In this document: positions 27,751 to 37,731 of the stretch, one piece after another
Position numbering within the stretch: position 1 is the stretch's first letter
Layout: each line of letters begins with the position of its first letter
Assembly: GCF_002165255.2 (NCBI RefSeq)
Contig: NZ_CP028561.1
Location: 1,798,001-1,862,000 of the forward strand
Direction of reading: 5' to 3'
DNA length: 64,000 nt
DNA from: Acinetobacter sp. WCHA45
Lineage (GTDB): Bacteria > Pseudomonadota > Gammaproteobacteria > Pseudomonadales > Moraxellaceae
The notes under the pieces: generated by a model
Told to the model about the DNA's origin: nothing
The model's input: only the letters and a program-made list of their open reading frames with translations
Databases searched by the model: none
Program-made: the position numbers and the translations under genes

Positions 27751-28065
27751 TTATTCAATATCTAATATTTGAATAAACTCAAAGGCAGGCTCTTCATAAG
27801 GATGGCTTGCCTTTAATACCTTTGCCACAACACTGGCTTTATCTTCAGGCACAATAGTTTCTACACGCCACTCTTCAAGCTGCTCAAGTTCGTCTAATTG
27901 CCCTAAAAACGGATTTGCACCTTTAACAGGCTTAAACTGCCCTATTCCTTTCACTTGCCAAGCACAATGCTCATAATTGCCAATACCGCCTGCACCAGCT
28001 TCAAAGATAGCCTGTTTGGTGGATTCAAGGTGTGATTCAGGTACATAATAAATAAGTTTTAGCAT
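27751..28065 (-). CDS. YqfO/NIF3-like domain protein
   Basis: A 104-residue protein starting LKLIYYVPESHLE, with GAGGIGNYEHCAWQ and SHPYEEPAFEF. These are motifs of the small CutA-like domain inserted in YqfO/NIF3 proteins and also found alone. Its function is unknown; metal binding or trimer formation is usual for this fold. The ATG at 28065 fits the family start; an earlier ATG at 28095 would add ten residues. It lies downstream of the purL terminator and converges on the nitroreductase gene. Confidence 0.85.
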   Translation of the reverse strand: MLKLIYYVPESHLESTKQAIFEAGAGGIGNYEHCAWQVKGIGQFKPVKGANPFLGQLDELEQLEEWRVETIVPEDKASVVAKVLKASHPYEEPAFEFIQILDIE

Positions 28066-28125
28066 ATTCTTTTTGATTTCATTGTTCTTGCTCATTCATC
28101 GTTATTTTATATTGAATCCAAGAAT

Positions 28126-28155
28126 AAAATAAGCCACCTTACGGTGGCTTATTTT
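28126..28155 (-). terminator. Rho-independent terminator after purL
   Basis: A 13-bp perfect stem (arms 28126-28138 and 28143-28155) with the loop TTAC. It lies 10 bases beyond the purL stop. The arms end in A/T runs on both sides. Confidence 0.9.
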
Positions 28156-28165
28156 TTATTTCATA

Positions 28166-31100
28166 TTAACCAATGAACTTACGTGCATTGCGGAACATAC
28201 GCAACCAAGCACCATCTTCAGCCCAATCTTCAGGCTTCCAAGAATGTTGTAAAGCACGGAAGTTACGCTCTGGGTGTGGCATCATTACTGTTGCGCGACC
28301 ATCTTTAGAAGTTTGTCCTGTAATCGCTTCAGGTGAACCATTCGGGTTCAATGGATAGTGCTGAGTTGGATTACCCAAGCTATCTACATAACGCAAGATG
28401 ACTTGGTTCTCTGCATTTAAAGCGGCAAGTTGTTGTTCTGTCGCAACTAAACGACCTTCACCATGCGCAACTGCGATTGGTAAAATCGAACCTTGCATAT
28501 CTTCAAGCAACACAGAAACAGATTTCTCTACACGAACATTCACTGCACGCGCTTCAAATACTTCTGACATGTTACGGTGGAAACGTCCCCAATGCTCTGC
28601 ACCCGGAATCAGCGGAGCAAGTTGTGACATCATTTGACAGCCGTTACATACGCCTAAGCTGAATGTATTTTCACGATGGAAGAATTGTTCGAACTGATCA
28701 CGTAGTTTCGCATTGAACAATACTGATTTCGCCCAGCCACCACCAGCACCCATCACGTCACCGTATGAGAAGCCGCCACATGCCACTAAACCTTCAAAGT
28801 CGCTTAAGCTCACACGACCTGCAAGTAAATCACTCATGTGTACGTCGATAGTATTGAAGCCAACTTTGTCAAAAGCAGCAGCCATTTCTACATGACCATT
28901 TACACCTTGCTCACGCAAAATTGCCATATTTGGACGACGTGTATTGATAAACGGCGCTTCAACTGGCTCATTTAAGTCATATGTTGGTTGTGCAATTAAA
29001 CCTTTGTGGTTCTTATCTGCAATTAAGGCAAATTCTTGATCAGCTGTTTCAACGTTGTCACGTAAACGTTGGATCTGATGTGACACTTCAGCCCAAGCTT
29101 GTTGTAATTCAGCACGCTCAAGCGTTAAACCATTTACAACTAATTGATCAGTTGTATTCACACGACCAACAACAGCAATTGTATCTTTCAAGCTAGATGC
29201 TGCAACTTCAACTTCTAACTGCGCCCAATCAGCAGCCGTAATTTGAAGTACTGCACCAATTTCTTCAGCAAATAAGCTTTCAGTTGATTGATTTTCTAGA
29301 GCAACACCTAAACGCGATGCGAACATCATTTCAGCAACAGTCGCCAATAGACCACCATCACCAATGTCATGGTAAGCTTTGATCACGCCACGATTGTTCC
29401 AGTCTTGAATCAAGGCAAAGAATGCTTTGAAGTCATCAAAACTATCAACATCAGGGGTAACAGAACCGATTGCTTTATATACTTGCGCAAGGATCGAACC
29501 ACCTAAACGGAATTGACCTTTAGATAAATCAATACGTACAAGTACTGAGTCTGCTAAGTTCTTCAGTTCAGGTGTTAATGTTTTACGTACATCTAAAACA
29601 GGTGCAAATGCAGTGATCACGCCTGTCATTGGCGAAGTCACGGCCTTGTCTTCACCATCATTCCAAGTAGTACGCATAGAAAGTGAATCTTTGCCTACTG
29701 GAATTGCGATACCTAATGCAGGACACATTTCCATACCAATCGCTTTCACACCTTCAAACAAGGCTTGGTCTTCACCTTTTTGACCTGCTGCTGCCATCCA
29801 GTTTGCAGAAAGCTTGATATCGCTGATTTTTTCGATGTTGGCACACGCAATATTGGTAATCGCTTCCGCAACGGCTAAACGCGCTGATGCGGCTGGATTT
29901 AACAAAGCAACTGGTGGACGTTCACCCATCGCCATTGCTTCACCCGTGAAGCCTTGCAAGCTTGTCGTCGTTACTGCTGCATCTGCGACAGGAACCTGCC
30001 AACGGCCAACCATTTGATCACGTGCAACCATACCTGTAATCGAGCGGTCACCAATTGTGATCAGGAATGATTTAGACGCAACTGTTGGATTTTTCAATAC
30101 GCGGAAAATCGCATCTTTCAAATCAACTTTTGATGCATCAAAGTCGTTACCTTTACGTTCAATCGTTTCATATGAACGTTGCATACGTGGCGTACCACCC
30201 AACATGACTTGCATTGGGATATCGACTGCATTGTTTTCAAATAATGGATCTTCAACAGTCAAATGACGTGCTTCAGTCGCTTCACCAAGTACTGCAAACG
30301 GACAACGCTCACGTGCACAAATTTCTTCAAACTGTTCTAAAGATTCTGGACGAATCGCTAACACATAACGTTCTTGCGCTTCATTTGACCAGATTTCCAT
30401 CGGGCTCATGCCTGGCTCTAAAGATGGAATCTTACGCAGGTTCAATACTGCACCTAACTCGTGATCATTCACTAGTTCAGGCATCGCATTTGATAGACCA
30501 CCCGCACCCACGTCATGTACAGACACGATTGGGTTAAAGTCTTCTAAGCGCCAGCAGGTATCGATGACTTCTTGGCAACGGCGTTCCATTTCTGGGTTTT
30601 CACGTTGCACCGAAGCAAAGTCTAAACTCTCACCCATGGTACCGCTGTCTACAGAAGACGCTGCGCCACCGCCAAGACCGATCAACATTGCAGGGCCACC
30701 CAATACAATGAGTAAGTCACCCGGTTGAATCGCATCTTTTTCAACATGATCAGGACGGATGTTACCGTAACCACCCGCGATCATGATTGGCTTATGAAAG
30801 CCTTTCACTTCACCATTGACATTTTGTTCGAAAGTACGGAAATAACCATTTAATGCAGGACGACCGAATTCGTTATTAAACGCTGCACCACCTAAAGGAC
30901 CTTCGATCATGATTTGTAATGGCGATGCCATACGTGAAGGTTTACCGTAGTTATCTTCCCAAGGCTGTTCGAAACCCGGAATATTTAAGTTAGAAACCGT
31001 AAAGCCTGTTAAACCTGCTTTTGGTTTACCACCACGACCTGTTGCACCTTCATCACGGATTTCACCGCCTGAACCAGTTGCAGCACCAGCAAATGGAGAA

Positions 31101-31996
31101 ATTGCTGTTGGGTGGTTATGCGTTTCAACCTTCATTAAAATATGAGCGGCTTGGCTCTTATATTTATAAACAAAGTGACCATTTTCATCGGCTTTTGGAT
31201 AAAAACGCATCGTGTCATAACCCACGATCACAGAGGCATTGTCTTTATACGCCGACAATACATCTGTTGGAGATTCTTTATAGGTATTCTTAATCATTTG
31301 GAACAATGATAATGGTTGTTTTTCACCATCAATTGTCCATTCAGAACCAAAGATTTTATGACGACAGTGTTCAGAGTTCGCCTGAGCAAACATCATTAAC
31401 TCGATGTCATTTGGATTACGGCCCAGCTTGGTAAATGCTTCGGTTAAGTAATCAATTTCCTGCTCAGATAAAGCAAAGCCAAACTCATTGTTGGCTTTAA
31501 CTAACGCTTCTTTACCTTGACCCAAGATATCAATTGAGTTCAATGGCTTCGGCGCAGTTTCTGAGAATAAAGCTTTTGCATCTTCAATTTGAGCAAAAAC
31601 TGTTTCCGTCATACGGTCATGAAGTACTTGTTTAACTTCATTCGTAATTTCAGTGACACCTTTTAACGTGAATAAAAGACCACGTTCTAGACGGTGTACT
31701 GGTGTATTACAGTTTTGGAAAATATCAGTTGCTTTAGACGACCACGGAGAGATTGTGCCAACACGTGGAGTTACTAAAATTTGGATTTCATCACTTGCAG
31801 CTTGGCGAAGTTCGAAAGATTGACCATCGTTTAAAAGTTGTAATGCCGATTGATGTTGCTGCTCGTTGAGCGCTTGATCAAACAAATAAACCCACTGGCT
31901 GTCAAAAGATTGAACAGAACTCATTGACGCTAAACGGTTTAAGAGTTGAGCTTTCTTAAAAGAAGAATGTGCTGATGCACCGGCCACGATAAACAT
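28166..31996 (-). CDS. purL: Phosphoribosylformylglycinamidine synthase, large fused form
   Basis: PurL converts FGAR to FGAM with ATP and glutamine, the fourth step of purine synthesis. At 1276 residues it is the single-chain proteobacterial type with both synthase and glutaminase domains. The substrate segment is [22 protein letters not shown], here spanning roughly residues 290-310. [14 protein letters not shown] and [15 protein letters not shown] mark the two synthase halves. The glutaminase has its nucleophile in [10 protein letters not shown] and His/Glu in [10 protein letters not shown] near the end. The gene stands alone, away from purM-purN. Confidence 0.98.
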   Translation of the reverse strand: MFIVAGASAHSSFKKAQLLNRLASMSSVQSFDSQWVYLFDQALNEQQHQSALQLLNDGQSFELRQAASDEIQILVTPRVGTISPWSSKATDIFQNCNTPVHRLERGLLFTLKGVTEITNEVKQVLHDRMTETVFAQIEDAKALFSETAPKPLNSIDILGQGKEALVKANNEFGFALSEQEIDYLTEAFTKLGRNPNDIELMMFAQANSEHCRHKIFGSEWTIDGEKQPLSLFQMIKNTYKESPTDVLSAYKDNASVIVGYDTMRFYPKADENGHFVYKYKSQAAHILMKVETHNHPTAISPFAGAATGSGGEIRDEGATGRGGKPKAGLTGFTVSNLNIPGFEQPWEDNYGKPSRMASPLQIMIEGPLGGAAFNNEFGRPALNGYFRTFEQNVNGEVKGFHKPIMIAGGYGNIRPDHVEKDAIQPGDLLIVLGGPAMLIGLGGGAASSVDSGTMGESLDFASVQRENPEMERRCQEVIDTCWRLEDFNPIVSVHDVGAGGLSNAMPELVNDHELGAVLNLRKIPSLEPGMSPMEIWSNEAQERYVLAIRPESLEQFEEICARERCPFAVLGEATEARHLTVEDPLFENNAVDIPMQVMLGGTPRMQRSYETIERKGNDFDASKVDLKDAIFRVLKNPTVASKSFLITIGDRSITGMVARDQMVGRWQVPVADAAVTTTSLQGFTGEAMAMGERPPVALLNPAASARLAVAEAITNIACANIEKISDIKLSANWMAAAGQKGEDQALFEGVKAIGMEMCPALGIAIPVGKDSLSMRTTWNDGEDKAVTSPMTGVITAFAPVLDVRKTLTPELKNLADSVLVRIDLSKGQFRLGGSILAQVYKAIGSVTPDVDSFDDFKAFFALIQDWNNRGVIKAYHDIGDGGLLATVAEMMFASRLGVALENQSTESLFAEEIGAVLQITAADWAQLEVEVAASSLKDTIAVVGRVNTTDQLVVNGLTLERAELQQAWAEVSHQIQRLRDNVETADQEFALIADKNHKGLIAQPTYDLNEPVEAPFINTRRPNMAILREQGVNGHVEMAAAFDKVGFNTIDVHMSDLLAGRVSLSDFEGLVACGGFSYGDVMGAGGGWAKSVLFNAKLRDQFEQFFHRENTFSLGVCNGCQMMSQLAPLIPGAEHWGRFHRNMSEVFEARAVNVRVEKSVSVLLEDMQGSILPIAVAHGEGRLVATEQQLAALNAENQVILRYVDSLGNPTQHYPLNPNGSPEAITGQTSKDGRATVMMPHPERNFRALQHSWKPEDWAEDGAWLRMFRNARKFIG

Positions 31997-32070
31997 GTTG
32001 ACTTTGGCTCCACGGGTGGGTCTAACGAACCTACCGCAATGTGACTTATGAGAGAGCGCATATTCTACTG

Positions 32071-32086
32071 TGAAAGCCTTCTTTCA
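32071..32086. promoter_or_regulatory. Small dyad upstream of purL
   Basis: TGAAAG (32071-32076) and CTTTCA (32081-32086) form a 6-bp dyad with a 4-base gap, just upstream of a TAGAAT box (32062-32067 on the minus strand) that could be the purL -10. The dyad falls where the -35 would be. It could be an operator, but chance is possible. Confidence 0.25.
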
Positions 32087-32180
32087 GCTAGCCATATCCA
32101 TCTTAAAAATCAGAGTTTTCTATCCCAAATCACTTAATTTCTTATCGCTTTATGGGTTTAGTATATTCGTAACAATTCGT

Positions 32181-32897
32181 TTACTTTGATATGTAGATCA
32201 CATTTCCAGTTTGCGGGTCTTCTTTTCTTATTATACCGAGCTTAGAAAAGAATGAGTCATTACAAGCAAGAGTGTCGTCCACACCACCCTCAACACTATA
32301 TGAAAGCTGCACATGCGCATGGATAAAGCTTTTATCCTGAATCGCTTCTTTAAAGAACACATCCATACTTTCACTGTTTAAACAGACATAACTTTGCTCA
32401 GGTTTGCCATTGTGATTTAAATCAATTGAAACTGTTTCATCTGTGTTTTGGATTAGTTGATTTGATTGTATTGGAAGGCTATTGACCCAATCTCGATCAT
32501 TATTAATAGCATAGGCAAATGCAGTTTGAGCTGTTTTATAAAACTCAGAACAATTTTTGATGGGTTTCACCAATACCACAGCAGATAAAGCAACATCGTC
32601 TTTGCTAAAACGAGAATGCCCATTCAATTCAATATTGGGTTGAATACTCCAATATTGTTTTGCCGCTGCATTTGCGTCATCTGTCCAAATACATTGTTGA
32701 TCTAGGCGCTGATCCTTGACTTCTTGATAAGCAAATGCAGCTAAGACAACCGCTGTTTTCTTTGGCTGATCTATCGTTTTTTGCTTAACTTGATCAGAGG
32801 ATGTTTGCTTCTGTTTCACTTCTAATGATTCAGATGGCTCTACCTGATTACAAGCTGATAATAATACGCAGACCATAAGTGCAATATTTTTATTCAT
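32181..32897 (-). CDS. Hypothetical lipoprotein
   Basis: A 238-residue protein with a lipoprotein signal: the lipobox LLSAC gives an acylated Cys at about residue 16, followed by a Ser/Glu/Lys/Gln-rich linker to about residue 45. The soluble part contains DLNHNGKPEQSYVCLN, which looks like a calcium-binding DxNxxG loop, and three more Cys. I do not recognise a named family. The gene is flanked by purL and dgt with no operon partners. Confidence 0.72.
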   Translation of the reverse strand: MNKNIALMVCVLLSACNQVEPSESLEVKQKQTSSDQVKQKTIDQPKKTAVVLAAFAYQEVKDQRLDQQCIWTDDANAAAKQYWSIQPNIELNGHSRFSKDDVALSAVVLVKPIKNCSEFYKTAQTAFAYAINNDRDWVNSLPIQSNQLIQNTDETVSIDLNHNGKPEQSYVCLNSESMDVFFKEAIQDKSFIHAHVQLSYSVEGGVDDTLACNDSFFSKLGIIRKEDPQTGNVIYISK

Positions 32898-33053
32898 GTT
32901 TCCCCCTAAAAATTCAAATGACTTAACTTAAATGATGAAATACAAAACTATATGCGACGACATACTTATTCAAGACAACTTATGTCGCCCTACTCTAGTG
33001 CTTTAATCCTTTTTTTGGCATCATGATCTTGAACTCATAGTGAATAATGATGA

Positions 33054-34394
33054 ATGGAACAAATGCGTTGGTTGGAATTGCTCTCTGCAATTCGCTTAGG
33101 TAGTAAAAAAAGTAGCACCGAATTGGCTAGAAGCCCGTTTCATAAAGATTACGATAGAATTATATTTTCCCAAAGTTTTCGACAACTGAATAGAAAAACT
33201 CAAGTTCACCCATTGACTCAGCACGATGGTATTCATACAAGATTGACTCATTCACTCGAAGTATCTTGTATTGGTCGCTCGCTTGGTATGCTCGCCGCAG
33301 AAAAGATCAAAGATGAATTGCCCATGTGGATTTCACCTGCTGATGTCGGTGCGATCATTCAAGCGGCATGTTTAGCTCACGATATTGGCAATCCCCCTTT
33401 TGGTCATGCAGGTGAATATGCGATACGTGAATGGTTTGATGATGCCTCACATCGTGACTTTCTGACCAAACTCACTCCCGAAGAAGAAGCAGACGTTCGT
33501 CAATTTGAAGGTAATGCGCAAGGTCTTCGTTTACTAAGTCGTATTGACTACCACCCTGATGATGGTGGTATGCGTCTGACCTGTGCAACATTGGGTGCAT
33601 ATTTAAAATACCCCTGGTTATCAAAAACCATCGACCAACAAGGCGATACCCCATCACATCAAAGAGCAAAATTTGGTTGCTATCAATCAGAAAAAGAAAT
33701 TTTAAAACAGCTTGCTGAACAGCTTGGCTTAATTAGACTGGGTGAATATCACTATTGTCGTCACCCTCTAACTTATTTGTTAGAAGCTGCTGATGATATT
33801 TGTTATGCACTGATTGATTTGGAAGACGGCATCATTCTTAATATGTTGAGTTATGAGGAAGTTGAACCTATTTTCCTCAACTTGACTGCTGATTTTGGTC
33901 TTCCTGAAGAGCTGCATTTACCGCATACCACTTGGCAACAAAAAATTGCAGCCTTGCGTGGTCGTGTAATGAAACGATTAGTCGATGAAGTCACGACGGC
34001 TTTTGCAAAACACCACTATGAAATCATCACAGGTCAACTCAAAGGTAGCCTTTTACAATATTGCTCACCTGATATTGAAGCAGGGATTCAAACTGCGAAA
34101 AATCTTGCACGTGATCGTATTTTTGAACATCCTCAAAAATCCGGTTTAGAAATTATTGCGCATCAAAGCTTACAGACTATTTTAGATGCTTTTGTGCCTT
34201 TGACCATGCCGCATAAAACATTAAGCTTTAAAGAACAACGTTTGATGTCGATTTTGCAACATTCAGGCGCAAATTTTCAAAACAACCATTACAATAATAT
34301 TATGCAAGTCTTAGATATTATTAGTAAGTTCTCAGACCATCAGGCTTATAGCTTGGCGCAAGAGCTACAAGGGAATAAAGTTGGCTTCTTTTAA
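33054..34394 (+). CDS. dgt: Deoxyguanosinetriphosphate triphosphohydrolase-like protein
   Basis: A 446-residue HD-domain enzyme. The metal-binding residues lie in HDGIHTRLTHSLEVS and AHDIGNPPFGHAGE, with the downstream Asp in LEAADDICYALIDLEDG. The N-terminal DRIIFSQSFRQLNRKTQV is typical of dNTP triphosphohydrolases, which split dNTPs into deoxynucleosides and triphosphate. Whether dGTP is the preferred substrate is not visible. It precedes ruvA by 73 bases on the same strand. Confidence 0.92.
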   Translation: MEQMRWLELLSAIRLGSKKSSTELARSPFHKDYDRIIFSQSFRQLNRKTQVHPLTQHDGIHTRLTHSLEVSCIGRSLGMLAAEKIKDELPMWISPADVGAIIQAACLAHDIGNPPFGHAGEYAIREWFDDASHRDFLTKLTPEEEADVRQFEGNAQGLRLLSRIDYHPDDGGMRLTCATLGAYLKYPWLSKTIDQQGDTPSHQRAKFGCYQSEKEILKQLAEQLGLIRLGEYHYCRHPLTYLLEAADDICYALIDLEDGIILNMLSYEEVEPIFLNLTADFGLPEELHLPHTTWQQKIAALRGRVMKRLVDEVTTAFAKHHYEIITGQLKGSLLQYCSPDIEAGIQTAKNLARDRIFEHPQKSGLEIIAHQSLQTILDAFVPLTMPHKTLSFKEQRLMSILQHSGANFQNNHYNNIMQVLDIISKFSDHQAYSLAQELQGNKVGFF

Positions 34395-34467
34395 AAGAAT
34401 ATGCAAACTCTATTTTCTTAAATGACTTTGGTTTAAATCTTTTCAAATAAATAGTGAAAAATTTTCT

Positions 34468-35070
34468 ATGATCGGATGTTTAATTGGCGAAGTGTTTGCC
34501 TTAGAAGCCCCTACTGTATTACTTAATGTAAATGGGGTTGGTTATGAAATCGATACACCGCTTTCAACATTTTGCCAATTACAAAAAGGACAAAAAGTAA
34601 CGTTATGGACACATTTAGTCGTTCGTGAAGATGCTCAACAATTATATGGCTTCAGTGAAGCACAAGAAAAAATTATTTTCCGCACCCTACTCAAAGTAAA
34701 CGGTGTAGGACCCAAAATGGCATTAGGGATTTTATCTACGTTAAGTGTTGAATTATTAATTCACACCATTGAACACGATGATATCAATACACTGATTAAA
34801 GTGCCTGGGGTTGGTAAAAAAACAGCTGAACGTTTAATGATTGAACTACGTGATCGTTTTAAAGCATTTTCAACCACTACCGTTTCAAATAATACAGCAT
34901 CCGCTCAAATACAGTTCACTGGAAATTCTGCTGTTGCCGAAGCTGAAGCCGCTTTACAATCACTGGGCTACAAACCACTTGAAGCACAAAAACTGATTCA
35001 AGCCGTTAAAGCAGATTTTACCGAAGCCAGTGATATTATCCGAGCTGCACTTAAGTCATTGAATAAATAA
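34468..35070 (+). CDS. ruvA: Holliday junction helicase subunit RuvA
   Basis: RuvA binds Holliday junctions and positions the RuvB motors for branch migration. The 200-residue protein has the N-terminal OB domain (MIGCLIGEV to HLVVREDAQQLYGF), two helix-hairpin-helix motifs (LLKVNGVGPKMAL and LIKVPGVGKKTAERL) and the C-terminal RuvB-contacting domain (SLGYKPLEAQKLI). ruvB follows after 18 bases. Confidence 0.97.
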   Translation: MIGCLIGEVFALEAPTVLLNVNGVGYEIDTPLSTFCQLQKGQKVTLWTHLVVREDAQQLYGFSEAQEKIIFRTLLKVNGVGPKMALGILSTLSVELLIHTIEHDDINTLIKVPGVGKKTAERLMIELRDRFKAFSTTTVSNNTASAQIQFTGNSAVAEAEAALQSLGYKPLEAQKLIQAVKADFTEASDIIRAALKSLNK

Positions 35071-35088
35071 AGATAGACCGAACTCATT

Positions 35089-36084
35089 ATGCAAGACCGT
35101 TTAATCAGTGGTTCTGAAAAACCAGAAGATCATTTTGATCGTGCGATTCGCCCAACCTCTCTTGAAGACTATATTGGTCAGCCAGTGGTACGTGAGCAAA
35201 TGGAAATCTTTATTGGTGCTGCACGAGGTCGTGGTGAAGCACTCGACCATACCTTGATTTTTGGTCCACCGGGTTTAGGTAAAACCACATTGGCGAATAT
35301 TATCGCACGCGAAATGGGCGGTAATTTAAAATCCACCTCTGGTCCTGTGCTGGAACGTGCAGGCGATCTGGCGGCCATGCTCACTAATCTTGAAGAAGGC
35401 GATGTTCTTTTTATTGATGAAATCCACCGCCTTTCTCCTGTGATCGAAGAAATTCTATATCCAGCGATGGAAGACTATCAACTAGATATCATGATTGGTG
35501 AAGGTCCTGCTGCCCGCTCAATTAAATTAGATCTGCCACCATTTACATTAGTCGCAGCAACAACGCGTGCGGGGCTACTCACCTCGCCTTTACGTGACCG
35601 TTTTGGGATCGTGCAACGGCTGGAGTTCTATTCAGTTGAGGACTTAACCCATATTGTCACTCGTTCGGCAAATCTCATGGATGTTCCGATTACCAAAGAA
35701 GGCTCAACAGAAATTGCGCGACGTGCGCGTGGTACGCCACGTATTGCCAATCGTTTATTACGCAGAGTCCGTGACTATGCGCAAGTAAAAGGCACAGGTG
35801 AAATCACCCAAGATATGGCGCAACGTGCATTGGACATGCTCAATGTCGATAAAGATGGTTTAGATACTTTAGATCGTCGTTATCTCAGTATGTTACTTGA
35901 ACGTTTTGAAGGACGTCCCACAGGTGTTGAAGCTCTAGCTGCGGCAATGGCTGAAGACAGCGGAACGCTTGAAGATGTAATTGAACCCTATTTAATCCAA
36001 CAAGGTTATGTCATGCGAACAGCACGCGGTCGTATTGCAACCAATATGGCGTATTTACAATTTGGTATGACGCCACCTGAATAA
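35089..36084 (+). CDS. ruvB: Holliday junction helicase ATPase RuvB
   Basis: RuvB is the hexameric AAA+ motor for branch migration. Walker A is [11 protein letters not shown], Walker [12 protein letters not shown], sensor [11 protein letters not shown], the arginine finger lies in [13 protein letters not shown], and sensor II in [13 protein letters not shown]. The C-terminal winged helix ends at [10 protein letters not shown]. The 331-residue length is typical. ruvC is not next to it here. Confidence 0.98.
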   Translation: MQDRLISGSEKPEDHFDRAIRPTSLEDYIGQPVVREQMEIFIGAARGRGEALDHTLIFGPPGLGKTTLANIIAREMGGNLKSTSGPVLERAGDLAAMLTNLEEGDVLFIDEIHRLSPVIEEILYPAMEDYQLDIMIGEGPAARSIKLDLPPFTLVAATTRAGLLTSPLRDRFGIVQRLEFYSVEDLTHIVTRSANLMDVPITKEGSTEIARRARGTPRIANRLLRRVRDYAQVKGTGEITQDMAQRALDMLNVDKDGLDTLDRRYLSMLLERFEGRPTGVEALAAAMAEDSGTLEDVIEPYLIQQGYVMRTARGRIATNMAYLQFGMTPPE

Positions 36085-36120
36085 AGACATTATAAAATGC
36101 GCTTTTATGGAAAAGTAACA

Positions 36121-36151
36121 TAATATAAAATTTCGCATCTTAATATAAAAT
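36121..36151 (+). repeat. Two direct repeats of TAATATAAAAT, 20 bases apart
   Basis: TAATATAAAAT occurs at 36121-36131 and again at 36141-36151, two helical turns apart, upstream of the promoter of the lipoprotein gene at 36237. Such phasing suits a DNA-binding protein or A-tract bending, but the sequence is of low complexity. Confidence 0.4.
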
Positions 36152-36162
36152 ACATGTTTTCT

Positions 36163-36171
36163 TGCTATAAT
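36163..36171 (+). promoter_or_regulatory. Extended -10 promoter of the lipoprotein gene
   Basis: TGCTATAAT is a perfect extended -10 box. Transcription would start near 36178, about 60 bases before the ATG. No good -35 is seen. Confidence 0.55.
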
Positions 36172-36212
36172 TATGTAGTTAAAAGAAATAAACTTCCATT
36201 TTAACTACATAA
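36171..36212. promoter_or_regulatory. Perfect 14-bp palindrome over the transcription start
   Basis: Arms 36171-36184 and 36199-36212 are perfect reverse complements separated by 14 bases. The left arm begins at the last base of the -10 box and covers the expected start site, so the element could be a repressor operator. As RNA only part of the left arm would be transcribed. Confidence 0.5.
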
Positions 36213-36236
36213 AATCTAATACATTAAGGTAAGAAA

Positions 36237-37145
36237 ATGACGAATAAGATATTGGCTTCTGTTTTATGCTCTGGGGCATTATTATTAACAGCATGCGGTG
36301 GCGGAAGCAGCGACAGCACAAATAACCAAACAAAAAATGATAGTAAAGAAAAACTAGATTACAATAAATCAGAAACTATCGACATCATTAATGAACCTGT
36401 GGTAAATCTTTCCAATCAATCTGAAAATTTACTACTTAATATTGCAATACTTGCTGATGGAGCTTATGCGCGAGCCACTGCGATTGACTCTAAGTTACCC
36501 TGCATATCTGGCACAGCAACAGTGAATACAGACAATAGCGTAACGCTCAATAACTGTAAGCTCATGGCTGATAATACAGGAACGACGATCTCAGTTTCAG
36601 GTAATATCCAGTCTAATACTGCAAAATCTGGTACCTCAACCAAAAGTGAGCTTACCTTGACAAATATGAATATTGACACGGCAGATGAATCAATTTCAAT
36701 CAATGGTAAATTAAAATATACATATACAATTATTAGTGACAACTTAACTCAAAGCTTATTTGAATCTAATCAAGCCACTTACAAGTTCATAGATAAAACA
36801 AATAACAACAGTATTTATCAATATACTCTAAACAATTATGCACTCACTTCAAATTTCAATGCATCTACTGGCAACATAGAAGATATAGCGAAAGGACAAT
36901 TAAGTGGCGAAATTGGAGGTAAGGTTTTCTCTGTAAACTTTAACTCTAATTTTAAATTTTCAACAGAAAGTGATTTTTATGCTTTAAAGCCAAATGCTGC
37001 AAAAGTTGAAATCGTTGACCTCTATAATCAAAAAAATACCATATCAATTACTCAAACAATTAGTGGTCAAGCATTAGTGAGTGCTTATGCCAATGCAAAA
37101 CTTGTACAAGGTTATCCAAAAACAGTTGATTGGAACGAGTTGTAA
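36237..37145 (+). CDS. Hypothetical Ser/Thr/Asn-rich lipoprotein
   Basis: A 302-residue protein with a lipoprotein signal: lipobox LLLTAC, then the flexible stretch GGGSSDSTNNQ. The rest is rich in Thr, Ser, Asn and short beta-type segments (TATVNTDNSVTLNN, SGNIQSNTAKSG) and ends at VDWNEL. Two Cys in SKLPCISG and LNNCKLM may pair. I do not recognise a domain. AAGG lies upstream of the ATG. It is a single-gene unit with its own promoter and terminator. Confidence 0.75.
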   Translation: MTNKILASVLCSGALLLTACGGGSSDSTNNQTKNDSKEKLDYNKSETIDIINEPVVNLSNQSENLLLNIAILADGAYARATAIDSKLPCISGTATVNTDNSVTLNNCKLMADNTGTTISVSGNIQSNTAKSGTSTKSELTLTNMNIDTADESISINGKLKYTYTIISDNLTQSLFESNQATYKFIDKTNNNSIYQYTLNNYALTSNFNASTGNIEDIAKGQLSGEIGGKVFSVNFNSNFKFSTESDFYALKPNAAKVEIVDLYNQKNTISITQTISGQALVSAYANAKLVQGYPKTVDWNEL

Positions 37146-37167
37146 TAATTTTTGTTCACCTTTTACT

Positions 37168-37197
37168 TTAAGCCCTAATCATTAGGGCTTAATTTTT
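37168..37197 (+). terminator. Rho-independent terminator after the lipoprotein gene
   Basis: Arms around 37168-37177 and 37183-37192 pair over 10 bases, with a T run to 37197. It lies 23 bases after the stop codon. Confidence 0.87.
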
Positions 37198-37297
37198 CAA
37201 TGATCTAGCAATATGTTATTTATTACTATTCCCATCCTATCATTGACGCAATATCATTCCCTCAATTGCTCGCAGTATGCAGAAATAGGTTAAGGAT

Positions 37298-37705
37298 ATG
37301 GCTAATCATTTTGAATTTAATATTCGTGTATATATTGAAGATACAGATGCAGGTGGTATCGTTTACCATGCCAATCACATTCGTTTTATGGAACGCACAC
37401 GCACCGAATGGTTACGTGCAGCAGGCGTCGATCACTACTGGCATCAACAAGACTACAACTTCGTTGTACATCAAATTCAGGTGAAATATGTACGTCCAAT
37501 CTTAATGGATGACTTAATTACCGTTACAGCACGTGTTATTTCGTGTAAAGCCGCGTCTTTTGTGTTGCAACAAAATATTTATCGTGGTGAAATCTTGCTT
37601 GCTTCAGGTGAGGTTACGTTGGCATGTTTAAACAAAGAGTTAATGCCACGTAGACTTCCTGAAGAAATACGTGATCTGATTCAAAAAGAATTAGCACAGG
37701 ACTAA
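37298..37705 (+). CDS. ybgC: Tol-Pal associated acyl-CoA thioesterase YbgC
   Basis: A 135-residue hotdog-fold thioesterase at the head of the tol-pal cluster. The active-site motif DTDAGGIVYHANHIRFMERTR is near residues 13-33, with Asp and His conserved. YbgC hydrolyses short or medium acyl-CoAs and interacts with phospholipid synthesis enzymes in E. coli. tolQ starts 26 bases downstream. Confidence 0.93.
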   Translation: MANHFEFNIRVYIEDTDAGGIVYHANHIRFMERTRTEWLRAAGVDHYWHQQDYNFVVHQIQVKYVRPILMDDLITVTARVISCKAASFVLQQNIYRGEILLASGEVTLACLNKELMPRRLPEEIRDLIQKELAQD

Positions 37706-37731
37706 AAATAAACTTTTCGGCACAGTGACTT

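Noticed and set aside
28173..31293. Several plus-strand frames opposite purL
   Set aside because: All lie in the antisense of a highly conserved gene and look like random translation.
35178..35384. Minus-strand frame inside ruvB
   Set aside because: Shadow of a conserved gene with no independent support.
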